Shown one piece after another: positions 22,619 through 31,765 of a DNA stretch of 64,000 nucleotides (position 1 is its first letter; each line of letters opens with the position of its first letter). The translations under genes were made by a program, and so were the position numbers. Under the pieces are notes generated by a model. The model did no database searches and had not been told where the DNA came from. It saw only the letters and a program-made list of their open reading frames with translations. This DNA comes from an uncultured Siphonobacter sp. (GTDB lineage Bacteria; Bacteroidota; Bacteroidia; Cytophagales; Spirosomataceae): positions 1 to 64,000 of the forward strand of contig CAJYIW010000015.1 of the NCBI GenBank assembly GCA_913775095.1. Reading direction: 5' to 3'.

Positions 22619-25600
22619 ATGGGTAAATCTGTAACATTTCGGGAGCATCCAGTCCGATGGATGCTGTTACCGCCAATGGTTTGTTTACTGCTACACGGGC
22701 ATTCGTCCAGTGCCATCCCCGACGTCTGGCATCACGCGGCCACGACGGCGGCACGCGGCCCTAAAGTCTGGGTGGATCGGGTCATTACGGGAACCGTAAA
22801 GGACGATCAGGGGCAAGCCCTGCCGGGCGTCAGCCTGTCCATCAAAGGCTCTACCCTGGGAACGGTCAGTAACGAACAGGGCCAGTTTCGGTTAACCATT
22901 CCGAATGATAATACGACGCTGGTTATTACGCACGTGGGTTACACCAGTCAGGAAATCACCGTGGGTGCCCGGTCTTCGCTCGACGTGGTGCTACAAAATG
23001 ATCAGCGGGTGCTAAGTGAAGTGGTGGTTGTGGGTTACGGTACGCAACGCCGGGGAGCCATTACCGGAGCCGTTTCTTCGGTTACTTCCAAAACCCTGAA
23101 TGAGTTACCCGTTGCGGGAATTGACCAGGCCATGCAGGGCCGGGTAGCGGGCTTGAACGTTACCAACAACGGATCGCCGGGGAGTGCCCCCATTGTCACC
23201 ATTCGCGGGATCAGTTCCATTAGTTTTGCCTCCGATCCGCTGTACGTAGTTGATGGTTTTCCCACCGCTATTTCCAACATTGATCCGCGTGACATTCAGT
23301 CGGCGGAAGTGCTGAAAGATGCCAGCTCGGCGGCCATTTACGGTTCCAGGGCTACGAACGGGGTTATTCTGATTACCACGAAAAAGGGTTCGCTGCAGGA
23401 TCGTCCGAGGGTTTCCTTCGATGCCTATTTCGGCGTTCAAAGTCCCACCCGGGCGTTTGACTTACTCAATACCCAGCAGTATTTACAGTACGAACGGGCT
23501 CTGAATGGAGCCAACAGTTCGCTGCCACCCCGGCTCGAATCGACGAACTTTAACCTTCCGGTGTACGAAGGAGCCTCCCAGACCTTCGCCCAAACCAACA
23601 CCGACTGGCAGCGGGAGTATTTCCGGAGAAATCAGCCTCTGCAACAGTATAATATCTCCCTGAGTGGGGGCAACGGCACGTCACGTTTTTATACCGGAGC
23701 GGGTTACTTTGATCAGCAGGGGATTGCTCAGGGGCTGAATTTCAAGCGTTTGAACTATCGCCTGAACTCTGAGCATACGCTGAATAAGGTCTTTACCTTC
23801 GGTGAAAACCTGTACATCAGTCAATCCAGACAGCGATTCGACGTTTCTCAGGGTAACCGGACGCCCATCGTGAACGTCATTCGGATGCAACCTTATCTGC
23901 CCGTCTATAATCCCAATAACCTCGGCGGCTTCCTGGGTCCACAGAATAGTTTTGATGCCTCTGACCCCGTGAATCCGGTGGAGCGGGCCCTGCTGGTGGA
24001 AAACATCAACAACACCACCCGCATTTTAGGCACGGCTTATCTGAAAGTAACCCTCGCTCCCTGGCTGAAGTTTACGTCTACGTACGGGCTGGATTACTCC
24101 AATGTGGCCATTGGCAACTATACGCCCATTCATAACGACGGTGGCACCTCCATTGCAGCCACGGCTTCCATTCAGAATCAGCGGCTGCTGACGAATACGC
24201 AGCTCTTTACGCAGCAGCTGACCTTCGAGAAATCATTCGAAGGGCATAATCTGGGTGCGACGGTGGTCTACGAAACGCAGAGCCAGAACGTGCGGAATGA
24301 AACCGCCAGCGGTACCCAGAGCACCAACGTGGTGCGAACCCTCAACGGAGCGAATAACGTCACGGCGAACAGCATTTACGAAACCAATTTCATTCGTTCC
24401 ATGGTGGGTCGGGTGACGTACGATTTCAACGAGCGTTACCTGCTGGCGGCTTCGCTGCGGCGGGATGGGCTTTCGGTGTTTGCTCCCGGCAAGAAGTTCG
24501 AAAACTTTCCGGCCGTTTCCGCCGGCTGGCGAATCGACCGGGAAAATTTCATGAAAGACGTCTCCTCCATTTCAGAGCTGAAACTCAGGGGTGGTTACGG
24601 AATCACGGGAATTAACGGCGTTCTGCTGGGCAACTATCCTTACCTGCAACCCATCCAGCGGAATCAGGCGACGTATCCGTTCAACGGCACGGTGATCAAC
24701 GGGAATGGCTCGTTCTACAACGGATTAAGTAACCCGGACCTGGCCTGGGAAAAAACCAAACAGGCCAACGTCGGTCTGGACATGGGTTTCTTCGAGAACC
24801 GATTAACCGTCGTAGCGGAATACTTTCAGCGGAAGACGGATAACCTGATTCTGACCGTTCCTACGCCCACCAGCTTCGGCTTCGGCGGAGCCGGAACCCT
24901 GGCCAACGTAGCGGCCATGGAAAACAAGGGTTTGGAATTTCAGGTGGGGTATCGCAAAACACGCGGCGATTTTACCTGGAATGTAACGGGCTTACTGAGC
25001 GTGATTCGGAATCAGGTGGTACGGTTGAATAACGAAAATGCTTCCATTACTGCTGGCGGTGATGCCGATTTTGGCGGGGGTGGTCCGCTGACGAACACCG
25101 TGGCGGGGCAACCCGTACAGTCGTTCTATGGATACGTAGTCGAAGGCATTTTCCAGAGTGAAGCGGAAGTGACTTCGCACGCCACCCAAAGCGGAGCTGC
25201 CGCCGGGGATCTGAAGTTTAAGGACCTGGATGGCAACGGCATCATCAATGACGACGACCGAACCTTCATTGGCAGCTTTTTGCCCAAGTTCAGTTACTCC
25301 CTCAACTACGGGGCGAATTACAAAAACTTTGACTTTACGGTGTTTTTTCAGGGCGTTCAGGGGAATAAAATCTTCAACGCCGCCCGCATCATCCGGGAAG
25401 GAATGCCTCGTTTGTTCAACGCCGATGTAGCCGTTCTCAACGCCTGGACGCCTTCCAATACCAATACGGATATACCCCGGGCCGTAAACGGAGATCCCAA
25501 CCAGAACGTGCGGCCTTCCACCCGCTGGATTGAAGACGGTTCATACCTCCGGTTCAAAAACGTCATGATTGGGTATAATGCTCCTGAATCCTGGACGAAA

Positions 25601-25789
25601 CGCACGGGTGGGCTGGGCATCAGCCGATTACGGCTTTATATTTCCGCCCAGAACCTGTTTACGCTGACCAAGTATTCCGGACTGGATCCGGAGATTGGTT
25701 CGAAAAACGGAACCCTGACCAACGGGGTGGATTATGGACAATACCCCACGCCCCGCTCGTTTCAGGCAGGAATTCAGGCCACTTTTTAA
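22619..25789 (+). CDS. SusC/RagA TonB-linked outer-membrane receptor
   Basis: A 1056-residue outer-membrane importer without an STN domain. A carboxypeptidase-D-like domain lies at about 57-135 (TGTVKDDQGQALPGVSLSI). The plug starts near 140 (LSEVVVVGYGTQRRGAITGA), with AEVLKDASSAAIYGSRATNG in the plug. The barrel ends in RSFQAGIQATF. Its stop overlaps the ATG of the SusD gene (TAATG), a translational-coupling arrangement. It stands between the esterase/GH43 operon and the HTCS gene, so its substrate is probably xylan oligosaccharides. Absence of STN fits control by HTCS rather than sigma/anti-sigma. Confidence 0.95.
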   Translation: MGKSVTFREHPVRWMLLPPMVCLLLHGHSSSAIPDVWHHAATTAARGPKVWVDRVITGTVKDDQGQALPGVSLSIKGSTLGTVSNEQGQFRLTIPNDNTTLVITHVGYTSQEITVGARSSLDVVLQNDQRVLSEVVVVGYGTQRRGAITGAVSSVTSKTLNELPVAGIDQAMQGRVAGLNVTNNGSPGSAPIVTIRGISSISFASDPLYVVDGFPTAISNIDPRDIQSAEVLKDASSAAIYGSRATNGVILITTKKGSLQDRPRVSFDAYFGVQSPTRAFDLLNTQQYLQYERALNGANSSLPPRLESTNFNLPVYEGASQTFAQTNTDWQREYFRRNQPLQQYNISLSGGNGTSRFYTGAGYFDQQGIAQGLNFKRLNYRLNSEHTLNKVFTFGENLYISQSRQRFDVSQGNRTPIVNVIRMQPYLPVYNPNNLGGFLGPQNSFDASDPVNPVERALLVENINNTTRILGTAYLKVTLAPWLKFTSTYGLDYSNVAIGNYTPIHNDGGTSIAATASIQNQRLLTNTQLFTQQLTFEKSFEGHNLGATVVYETQSQNVRNETASGTQSTNVVRTLNGANNVTANSIYETNFIRSMVGRVTYDFNERYLLAASLRRDGLSVFAPGKKFENFPAVSAGWRIDRENFMKDVSSISELKLRGGYGITGINGVLLGNYPYLQPIQRNQATYPFNGTVINGNGSFYNGLSNPDLAWEKTKQANVGLDMGFFENRLTVVAEYFQRKTDNLILTVPTPTSFGFGGAGTLANVAAMENKGLEFQVGYRKTRGDFTWNVTGLLSVIRNQVVRLNNENASITAGGDADFGGGGPLTNTVAGQPVQSFYGYVVEGIFQSEAEVTSHATQSGAAAGDLKFKDLDGNGIINDDDRTFIGSFLPKFSYSLNYGANYKNFDFTVFFQGVQGNKIFNAARIIREGMPRLFNADVAVLNAWTPSNTNTDIPRAVNGDPNQNVRPSTRWIEDGSYLRFKNVMIGYNAPESWTKRTGGLGISRLRLYISAQNLFTLTKYSGLDPEIGSKNGTLTNGVDYGQYPTPRSFQAGIQATF

Positions 25790-27354
25790 TGCATCTTTTT
25801 ATGAAAGTATCCAAGAAAACCATTCGGACGGTGGGGGTCATTGTTATGCTGCCCCTGCTGCACTCCTGTAGTGATAAAGCGTTGAATACCATCAATGAAA
25901 ACGTGGTATCCACTACCGATTATTTCAAAACCAGTGACGAACTTCTGGCGGGAACCAACTCCATTTATGCAACGGTGCGTAACATTTCGCTGGTAGCCCG
26001 GGAATGGTTCTTCCTGCACGACCTTCGCAGCGATGAAGCCGCCGCCGGCGGTAGTCAGCTGGAAGTTCCCCGTTTTCAGATTCTGAGCGGGAACACGGAT
26101 CCCACCAACAGCGTGATGAATTCGGTCTGGAATGGCCTGTACACCGTCATTCACCGGGCCAATACGGTCATCGAGAACGGTCCTAACGTCACCGATAATA
26201 CTACAGTACGGGACCGGGCGGTGGCGGAAGCTAAATTTCTGCGGGGCTGGGCTTATTTCGAGCTGGTTACCTTCTGGGGAGCCGTGCCGCTGTACACCGC
26301 CCCCGTGAAAACTCCGGCGGATTACCAGTCGCGGGCGGAAGTGAACGCCGTGTACACCCAGATTATTGACGATCTGCGTCAGGCCGCCGCTGCCCTACCC
26401 GGCAAAGCGGCGACGGACCGGGGTCGGGCCACGAACGGGGCCGCCAACGCCCTGCTGGGCCGCGTGCTGATGCAGCGGAATGATTTCGCCGGAGCGAAAG
26501 AAGCCCTGCTCAAGGTAACTGCCTCTGGTGCCTATACGTTAACGGATCGCTATCTGGATAACTTTGAGGAAGAAACGGAGTTCAATTCCGAGTCAATCTT
26601 TGAAGTGGCCTACGTTGACAAGGGAGATAATGATTTCAACTGGGGAGGAACTGATTCGCCCAATTCGGCCCAGTCCACCATTCGCAATCAGGAATATAAT
26701 CCCGTCGCCTGGCGAAACCTTATTCCTTCGGACAAACTGCTGAATGAATTCGAAAACACCGCCACCGGAGCCGCTAAAACAGATCCCCGGTATAGTTACA
26801 GTTTTTACCAGACGGGTGACCGCTACAATAACGACGCGGATGTTCTGACCGACGCGGATCAGAATGGTAACTCCTCGACGGTGAACGGCGTTCGGAAGAA
26901 AGTCAGTGTCCGGAAGTTCATGATTTTGTATAAAGAAGGAAAAGCCAAGGCCAGTTATCACCCCGGCGGCAATAACCAGCGGATCATCCGTTACGCGGAA
27001 GTCCTGATCAACCTGGCCGAATGCGAAACCGAACTGGGAAATCTGCCCGCGGCGGTGGGTTATCTCAATCAGGTCAGAGCCCGGAAAAGCGTAGCCATGC
27101 CCGCGTACCCAACGAGTCAGTTTCCGACCAGCACCAAAGCTCAGGTAGTCCGGGCTATTATGCACGAAAAAATGGTGGAACACTCGTTTGAATGCCTCCG
27201 CAGTGTGGATATTCTTCGCTGGCGGCCCAAGGGCTATTTCACGCAGGAACCCTTCTCTTACTTCAGGGCGAATCGGGATGAATTATTACCGCTGCCCACG
27301 CTGGAGTTAGATAATAATCCTCTGGTGAACGGCAAGCAGAATCCGGGTTATTAA
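25789..27354 (+). CDS. SusD/RagB family glycan-binding lipoprotein
   Basis: A 521-residue surface lipoprotein partner of the preceding SusC. The first ATG (25789) overlaps the SusC stop; a second ATG at 25801 gives a more ordinary signal peptide (MKVSKKTIRTVGVIVMLPLL). The lipobox is LLHSC. Family blocks are present: AEAKFLRGWAYFELVTFWGA, RYAEVLINLAECETELGN and EHSFECLRSVDILRWRP. It ends in NGKQNPGY. It would bind xylan fragments at the surface. Confidence 0.95.
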   Translation: MHLFMKVSKKTIRTVGVIVMLPLLHSCSDKALNTINENVVSTTDYFKTSDELLAGTNSIYATVRNISLVAREWFFLHDLRSDEAAAGGSQLEVPRFQILSGNTDPTNSVMNSVWNGLYTVIHRANTVIENGPNVTDNTTVRDRAVAEAKFLRGWAYFELVTFWGAVPLYTAPVKTPADYQSRAEVNAVYTQIIDDLRQAAAALPGKAATDRGRATNGAANALLGRVLMQRNDFAGAKEALLKVTASGAYTLTDRYLDNFEEETEFNSESIFEVAYVDKGDNDFNWGGTDSPNSAQSTIRNQEYNPVAWRNLIPSDKLLNEFENTATGAAKTDPRYSYSFYQTGDRYNNDADVLTDADQNGNSSTVNGVRKKVSVRKFMILYKEGKAKASYHPGGNNQRIIRYAEVLINLAECETELGNLPAAVGYLNQVRARKSVAMPAYPTSQFPTSTKAQVVRAIMHEKMVEHSFECLRSVDILRWRPKGYFTQEPFSYFRANRDELLPLPTLELDNNPLVNGKQNPGY

Positions 27355-27375
27355 CCCTTGAGAACGTAAGAAATG

Positions 27376-27410
27376 ACCGGAGCTGAAGGAGTCTTTCCTT
27401 CAGCTCCGGT
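27376..27410. terminator. Strong terminator between SusD and the HTCS gene
   Basis: ACCGGAGCTGAAGGA (27376-27390) pairs perfectly with TCCTTCAGCTCCGGT (27396-27410) around GTCTT. TGGTTT follows on the plus strand. It ends the SusCD transcript and lies just past the stop of the convergent HTCS gene. Confidence 0.85.
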
Positions 27411-27414
27411 TGGT

Positions 27415-30400
27415 TTATAGAGCTCCTTCGGCCTTGGTTCGCTCCTGCTGGATGTACTCGGAGGGCGTCATGTTGAATTGCGATTTGAATACCTTCGTGA
27501 AATAATTAGGGTTGGCAAAACCGATTTCGTAGGCCACTTCCGCAATATTCATGTCGCTTTTGTGCAGCAGTAAAGCGGCCCGCTCCAGCTTCACCGACCG
27601 GATGTATTCAACGGGAGTCATGCCCGTGAATTCCAGTAATCGGTTGTACAGCGAAGCCCGGCTCATGGATAAATGGCTGCTCAGGGTTTCGACGGATAAC
27701 TGCGGGTTCGACAGGTTTGCGTGGATGTACGCCAGCACTTTTTCCAGGAATCGCTCCCGCTCCGGCACGATTTCCGGATTTGGGGAGGTCATGATCACCT
27801 GCTTGGTATAGGTATCCCTGAACACCCGGTTCAGAGCGATCAGGCTGTTCATTTTTGCCTGGAGTACGGCAAAATCGAAGGGCTTGGTAATGTAATCCGT
27901 CGCTCCCGATTCCAGCCCCGACAGCGGCCCGTTTTCTTCGACGGCAGCGGTTAATAAAATGATGGGAATGTGTTTGGTTCGCTTGTCGGCCCGTAATTTC
28001 CGGGTCAACTCCAGCCCATTCATTTCGGGCATATTGATGTCACAAACGATCAGGTCGGGATGATGAAACAGGATTCGCTGCCAGGCTTCCTTGCCATTCG
28101 TGGCCTCAAAGAGCCGATAATAGGTCCGGAGGTTTTCCTTGATGTAAAAACGAAAATCTTCGTCGTCTTCGACAATCAGTACCAGCGGCAGATCGGCATT
28201 TTTACCCGTGGTTTCGAACAGGAGGGCCTGGGACGGAGCCGGGATGACCGGAAGCTGGGTTTCGGATAAGACTTCAGTAGCCGCTTCCCGCTTCAGCTTT
28301 AGCTGAAAGGTAAATTTGCTGCCCAGTCCCACGGCACTTTCTACGCTAATCTGTCCATCGTGCATTTTAACGAACTCTTTCACAATGGATAAGCCAATGC
28401 CCGTCCCCTGATTCAAGATAGCCGGGCCGGTGTCATGCTGGAAAAAACTCTCAAAAATCCGGCTCTGGGCTTCGGCAGGAATGCCAATGCCGGAATCCTT
28501 GACGGAGACGGCTATGCACGCCACTTCTGGCGTAGATTCCTCCAGGCATTCTTCCAGACTTACCCGAATGGAGCCTTTTTCGGGCGTAAACTTGAAGGCG
28601 TTTGATAACAGGTTAAAAAGAATCCGTTCGACTTTATTACTATCAAAGGAAAGCGTCTGCTCTTCCATTTCACTCGAAAAGGACAAATTGATATTCTTTC
28701 GGGTGGCCAGATCATGGAACGAATGCACTACATCCTGTAAGAAAGCCACGATGGGCTCCTGGTTCAGGTGCAGCCGGAGTTCCTGCTCTTCCAGTTTTCT
28801 GAAATCGAGCAGCTGGTTTACCAGATTACTCAGCCGGCGGACATTGCGGTTAATCAGCTGAAGCTGACTGGCCGCACTTTCATTCAGGTTTAGCTTCAGA
28901 AGTTTTTCGGCAGGCCCGGCAATCAGGGAAATGGGCGTTCGGAATTCGTGACTCAGGTTGGTTAAAAACTTGATTTTCATCCGGTCGAATTCCCGTAAAT
29001 AGTCGGCCTCTTTGCGTTGCTGTTCCAGCCGCTGACTGGCCCGCAGTCGTTCCTGCTGGATGGCAAATTTCTGCTTCAGCCGGTTAATGCTGCGGCGACG
29101 AATCAAAAATAGAATACCGAAAAAGAGGAGCACGTACAGCATATACGCGTAGATCGACTGCCAGAAGGGGGGAGCAACGCTGATGCGGATGGACGTACCC
29201 TTCTGGTTCCAGAGGCCGTCATTATTGGAGGCAATTACCTGAAAAGTGTATTCGCCCGGACTCAGGTTCGTGTAATAGGCACTGTGCTCCTTGCCTGCAT
29301 CGATCCACTGGTTATCCACTCCTTCCAGCTTATATCGGTAGTGATTATGCTCGGGAACCGTGAAATTGAGGGCCTCGAAATGAATGGAAACGTTCTGTTT
29401 GTAGGCCAGCCGGATTTCCTGGGCCGTCAGTAAGGACTGATCGATGGGTCCGTCCGGGGACGGTATCACGGTTTGATTGTCAATTTTCAGCTCCGTCAGT
29501 ACTACCTGCGGAATCTGGTTATTCATGCGGATGTCCGACCGCTTGAAATGGTTGAATCCCGCCTGCCCGCCAAAGTACAGCTCCCCCGTCGACAGCTGTA
29601 AACCAGCCCCCAGGATGAAGGCTCCGCCCTGAAGTCCGTGGTAGTGGGTATAGTTTTTAAAGCGTTTGGTCACCGGATTGAAACAGCTCAGCCCTTTGTT
29701 GGTACTGATCCAGAGTTCTCCGGTGGGCGTTTCCACAATCTTCAGTACTACTCCGTTCATGAGGCCGTCGCTTTCCGACAAGACCCGGAACTGTTGGGCA
29801 CCGGGACTCAGGTACGCCAGCCCATTTCCGTTGGTTCCCACCCAGATCGTACCTTTGGCGTCTTCTTTGATGGAGAGAATATAATTGCTCGGTAAGCCGC
29901 TGTTTCTTTTGTTGTAAAACGTAAAGGTCTGACTCTCGGGACTGTACACGGAAATACCGCCCCCAAACGTCCCCGCCCAGATGCGTCCGGACCGATCTTC
30001 TTCAAAGGCCCGGATGTAATTATTGGAAGGCTGGGTGATATCATCCACCCGGTCACTTTGACTGACCCGTTTTTCGATGGTATTGGTTTTGATATTCAGA
30101 ATATTAATTCCTCCACCGTTCGTACCAATCCAGAGATTTCCTTTTCGGTCTTCCTTCAAACAAAAGATGTCATTGCTGTTGAGGTCCTGCTCGGTTTTTC
30201 CTTTTTTATACCGGGTGTACTGCTGGGTATCGGGATGGTAACAGAACAAACCGTTCAGATAAGTTCCTACCCAGATCTGCTGCTGACGGCCCTTTTCCAA
30301 CGCCAGAATACTGAGTCCATGCCGGCTGTTTTTACTATCGTCCGGCAGGCTGATCTGCCTGAAAAGGTCTTTCTGGGGGAAGTATTCGTGCAGCCCCCCG

Positions 30401-31557
30401 CCATCGGTTCCTACAAAAACGCGGCTGCCGTACTCTGCGAAAGAGGTAACCGTGGGTGATTTCAATCCGAACGAATCGAAGGCATTGCTTTGCCGGAGCT
30501 TGAAATAACTCTGGCTTTTGTCATACTTGTTAAGACCGCCCTGATACGTTCCTACCCAGGTGATGCCTTTGTCATCCATTAGAATGGAACGAATGGAGCG
30601 GCTGCTTAAACTCTGCGGGTCCCGGCTGTCGGGACCGTAAGTAACGATCTGTTCCGTAGTCAGATCCAGCATGTCCAGTCCTTCATCCGTGCCCAGCCAA
30701 AGTTTGTCATGGTCATCGGCGGCCAGGGCATAGACGGTATTACTGCTGATGGAATGCTTGCCGGGGGCATAAGCAAAATTGGTAAACCCGTCCCCACCGG
30801 GTTTCAGCTTACTAACGCCGCTGATGGTGCCAATCCAGATCTGATTGCGGCTGTCTTCGACAATGGCAGAAATGTAGTTATGGGTCAGGCTGCCGGGGTT
30901 GTTCTCTTCGTGCGTATAGTGCCGAAGCAGGGTGTACTTTGAGTCGTACAGCCACAAACCCTGGTCTGTGCCTACCCACATCTGCCGTTTTCGGTCCTGA
31001 AAGGCGTACAGCGACGTTTGTCCTTCAAAATTCTTCAGCAAGGCCTGGTAAGGCGGTTGACTAACCAGTTTTTTGGTGACCGGATCAATGATATACAGAG
31101 CTCCGTAACTGGTTACCCAGAGATTTCCCCGGTAGTCGGCCGTAATGTGGGTAATGGCCGGTTGTATTTTTCTGAAATCCCCTACTTCCTCGAACGGAAT
31201 AATGGAGTCTGAACGCCGATCGTAATAACTAAGCGAGCCTCCGTTGGTGCCGATCCACAAATCCCCGTTTTTACTTTCGAAAAGTACGGTGATATGATTG
31301 ACCTTCAAGCCCTTATAGGTTTCGGTATCGTGGCGATAGGTTTTGAAACTAGTCCCGTCGAATCGATTTAATCCGTCTTCGGTAGCCAGCCAGAGAAACC
31401 CGAAGTGATCCTTACACAAGCCGTAGACCGTGCTGGAAGACAGGCCGTCCTTGGTAGAATAACTTCTGAATCCCAGGGGTAATTTCTGAGCCCTTCCCGC
31501 AAAGCCATGCAGGGTAACCAGAAGCAGTAGAACAAAAAAACGGATAACGGTCTTCAT
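27415..31557 (-). CDS. Hybrid two-component system regulator (HTCS), first copy
   Basis: A 1380-residue one-protein sensor and transcription factor. After a signal peptide (FFVLLLLVTLHGFAG) come many regulator-propeller repeats (about 25-680, e.g. LWLATEDGLNRFDG, IWVGTNGNGL) and a Y_Y_Y domain (about 705-780, YRYKLEGVDNQWIDAGKEHS). One membrane span lies near 795-815 (YMLYVLLFFGILFLI). HisKA has its phospho-His in NLSHEFRTPISL (about 869), followed by the HATPase (DSGIGIPAEAQ, GTGIGLSIVKEF). The receiver has Asp near 1173 (VCDINMPEMNG). A C-terminal AraC-type HTH (about 1275-1375) contains MSRASLYNRLLEFTGMTPVE. It would sense imported xylo-oligosaccharides in the periplasm and activate the locus. 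I use ATG 31557; the four codons before it start with GTG. Confidence 0.95.
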   Translation of the reverse strand: MKTVIRFFVLLLLVTLHGFAGRAQKLPLGFRSYSTKDGLSSSTVYGLCKDHFGFLWLATEDGLNRFDGTSFKTYRHDTETYKGLKVNHITVLFESKNGDLWIGTNGGSLSYYDRRSDSIIPFEEVGDFRKIQPAITHITADYRGNLWVTSYGALYIIDPVTKKLVSQPPYQALLKNFEGQTSLYAFQDRKRQMWVGTDQGLWLYDSKYTLLRHYTHEENNPGSLTHNYISAIVEDSRNQIWIGTISGVSKLKPGGDGFTNFAYAPGKHSISSNTVYALAADDHDKLWLGTDEGLDMLDLTTEQIVTYGPDSRDPQSLSSRSIRSILMDDKGITWVGTYQGGLNKYDKSQSYFKLRQSNAFDSFGLKSPTVTSFAEYGSRVFVGTDGGGLHEYFPQKDLFRQISLPDDSKNSRHGLSILALEKGRQQQIWVGTYLNGLFCYHPDTQQYTRYKKGKTEQDLNSNDIFCLKEDRKGNLWIGTNGGGINILNIKTNTIEKRVSQSDRVDDITQPSNNYIRAFEEDRSGRIWAGTFGGGISVYSPESQTFTFYNKRNSGLPSNYILSIKEDAKGTIWVGTNGNGLAYLSPGAQQFRVLSESDGLMNGVVLKIVETPTGELWISTNKGLSCFNPVTKRFKNYTHYHGLQGGAFILGAGLQLSTGELYFGGQAGFNHFKRSDIRMNNQIPQVVLTELKIDNQTVIPSPDGPIDQSLLTAQEIRLAYKQNVSIHFEALNFTVPEHNHYRYKLEGVDNQWIDAGKEHSAYYTNLSPGEYTFQVIASNNDGLWNQKGTSIRISVAPPFWQSIYAYMLYVLLFFGILFLIRRRSINRLKQKFAIQQERLRASQRLEQQRKEADYLREFDRMKIKFLTNLSHEFRTPISLIAGPAEKLLKLNLNESAASQLQLINRNVRRLSNLVNQLLDFRKLEEQELRLHLNQEPIVAFLQDVVHSFHDLATRKNINLSFSSEMEEQTLSFDSNKVERILFNLLSNAFKFTPEKGSIRVSLEECLEESTPEVACIAVSVKDSGIGIPAEAQSRIFESFFQHDTGPAILNQGTGIGLSIVKEFVKMHDGQISVESAVGLGSKFTFQLKLKREAATEVLSETQLPVIPAPSQALLFETTGKNADLPLVLIVEDDEDFRFYIKENLRTYYRLFEATNGKEAWQRILFHHPDLIVCDINMPEMNGLELTRKLRADKRTKHIPIILLTAAVEENGPLSGLESGATDYITKPFDFAVLQAKMNSLIALNRVFRDTYTKQVIMTSPNPEIVPERERFLEKVLAYIHANLSNPQLSVETLSSHLSMSRASLYNRLLEFTGMTPVEYIRSVKLERAALLLHKSDMNIAEVAYEIGFANPNYFTKVFKSQFNMTPSEYIQQERTKAEGAL

Positions 31558-31717
31558 ACCCAATCCCACGGTGTAGGTACTGATTCAATGGACGAACGGC
31601 CCTTTCCCGGGCCCGTTCCAGAAGAATAGAGATTCACCCCGGGCCCGACCCGGGATACGGGAACGGTTTCAGGGAATTTTTCGAAGATACTACTTTCCCT
31701 CTGATTTTTAAACCCGG

Positions 31718-31753
31718 AAAAAAAGCGGGAGTGGCGACCACTCCCGCTTTTTT
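31718..31753. terminator. Bidirectional terminator between GH95 and the HTCS gene
   Basis: GCGGGAGTGG (31725-31734) pairs perfectly with CCACTCCCGC (31738-31747) around a CGA loop, flanked by an A-run and a T-run. It ends the GH115-to-GH95 operon and so insulates the HTCS gene, which must have its own promoter in 31558-31717. Confidence 0.92.
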
Positions 31754-31765
31754 GAAAAGCACGAC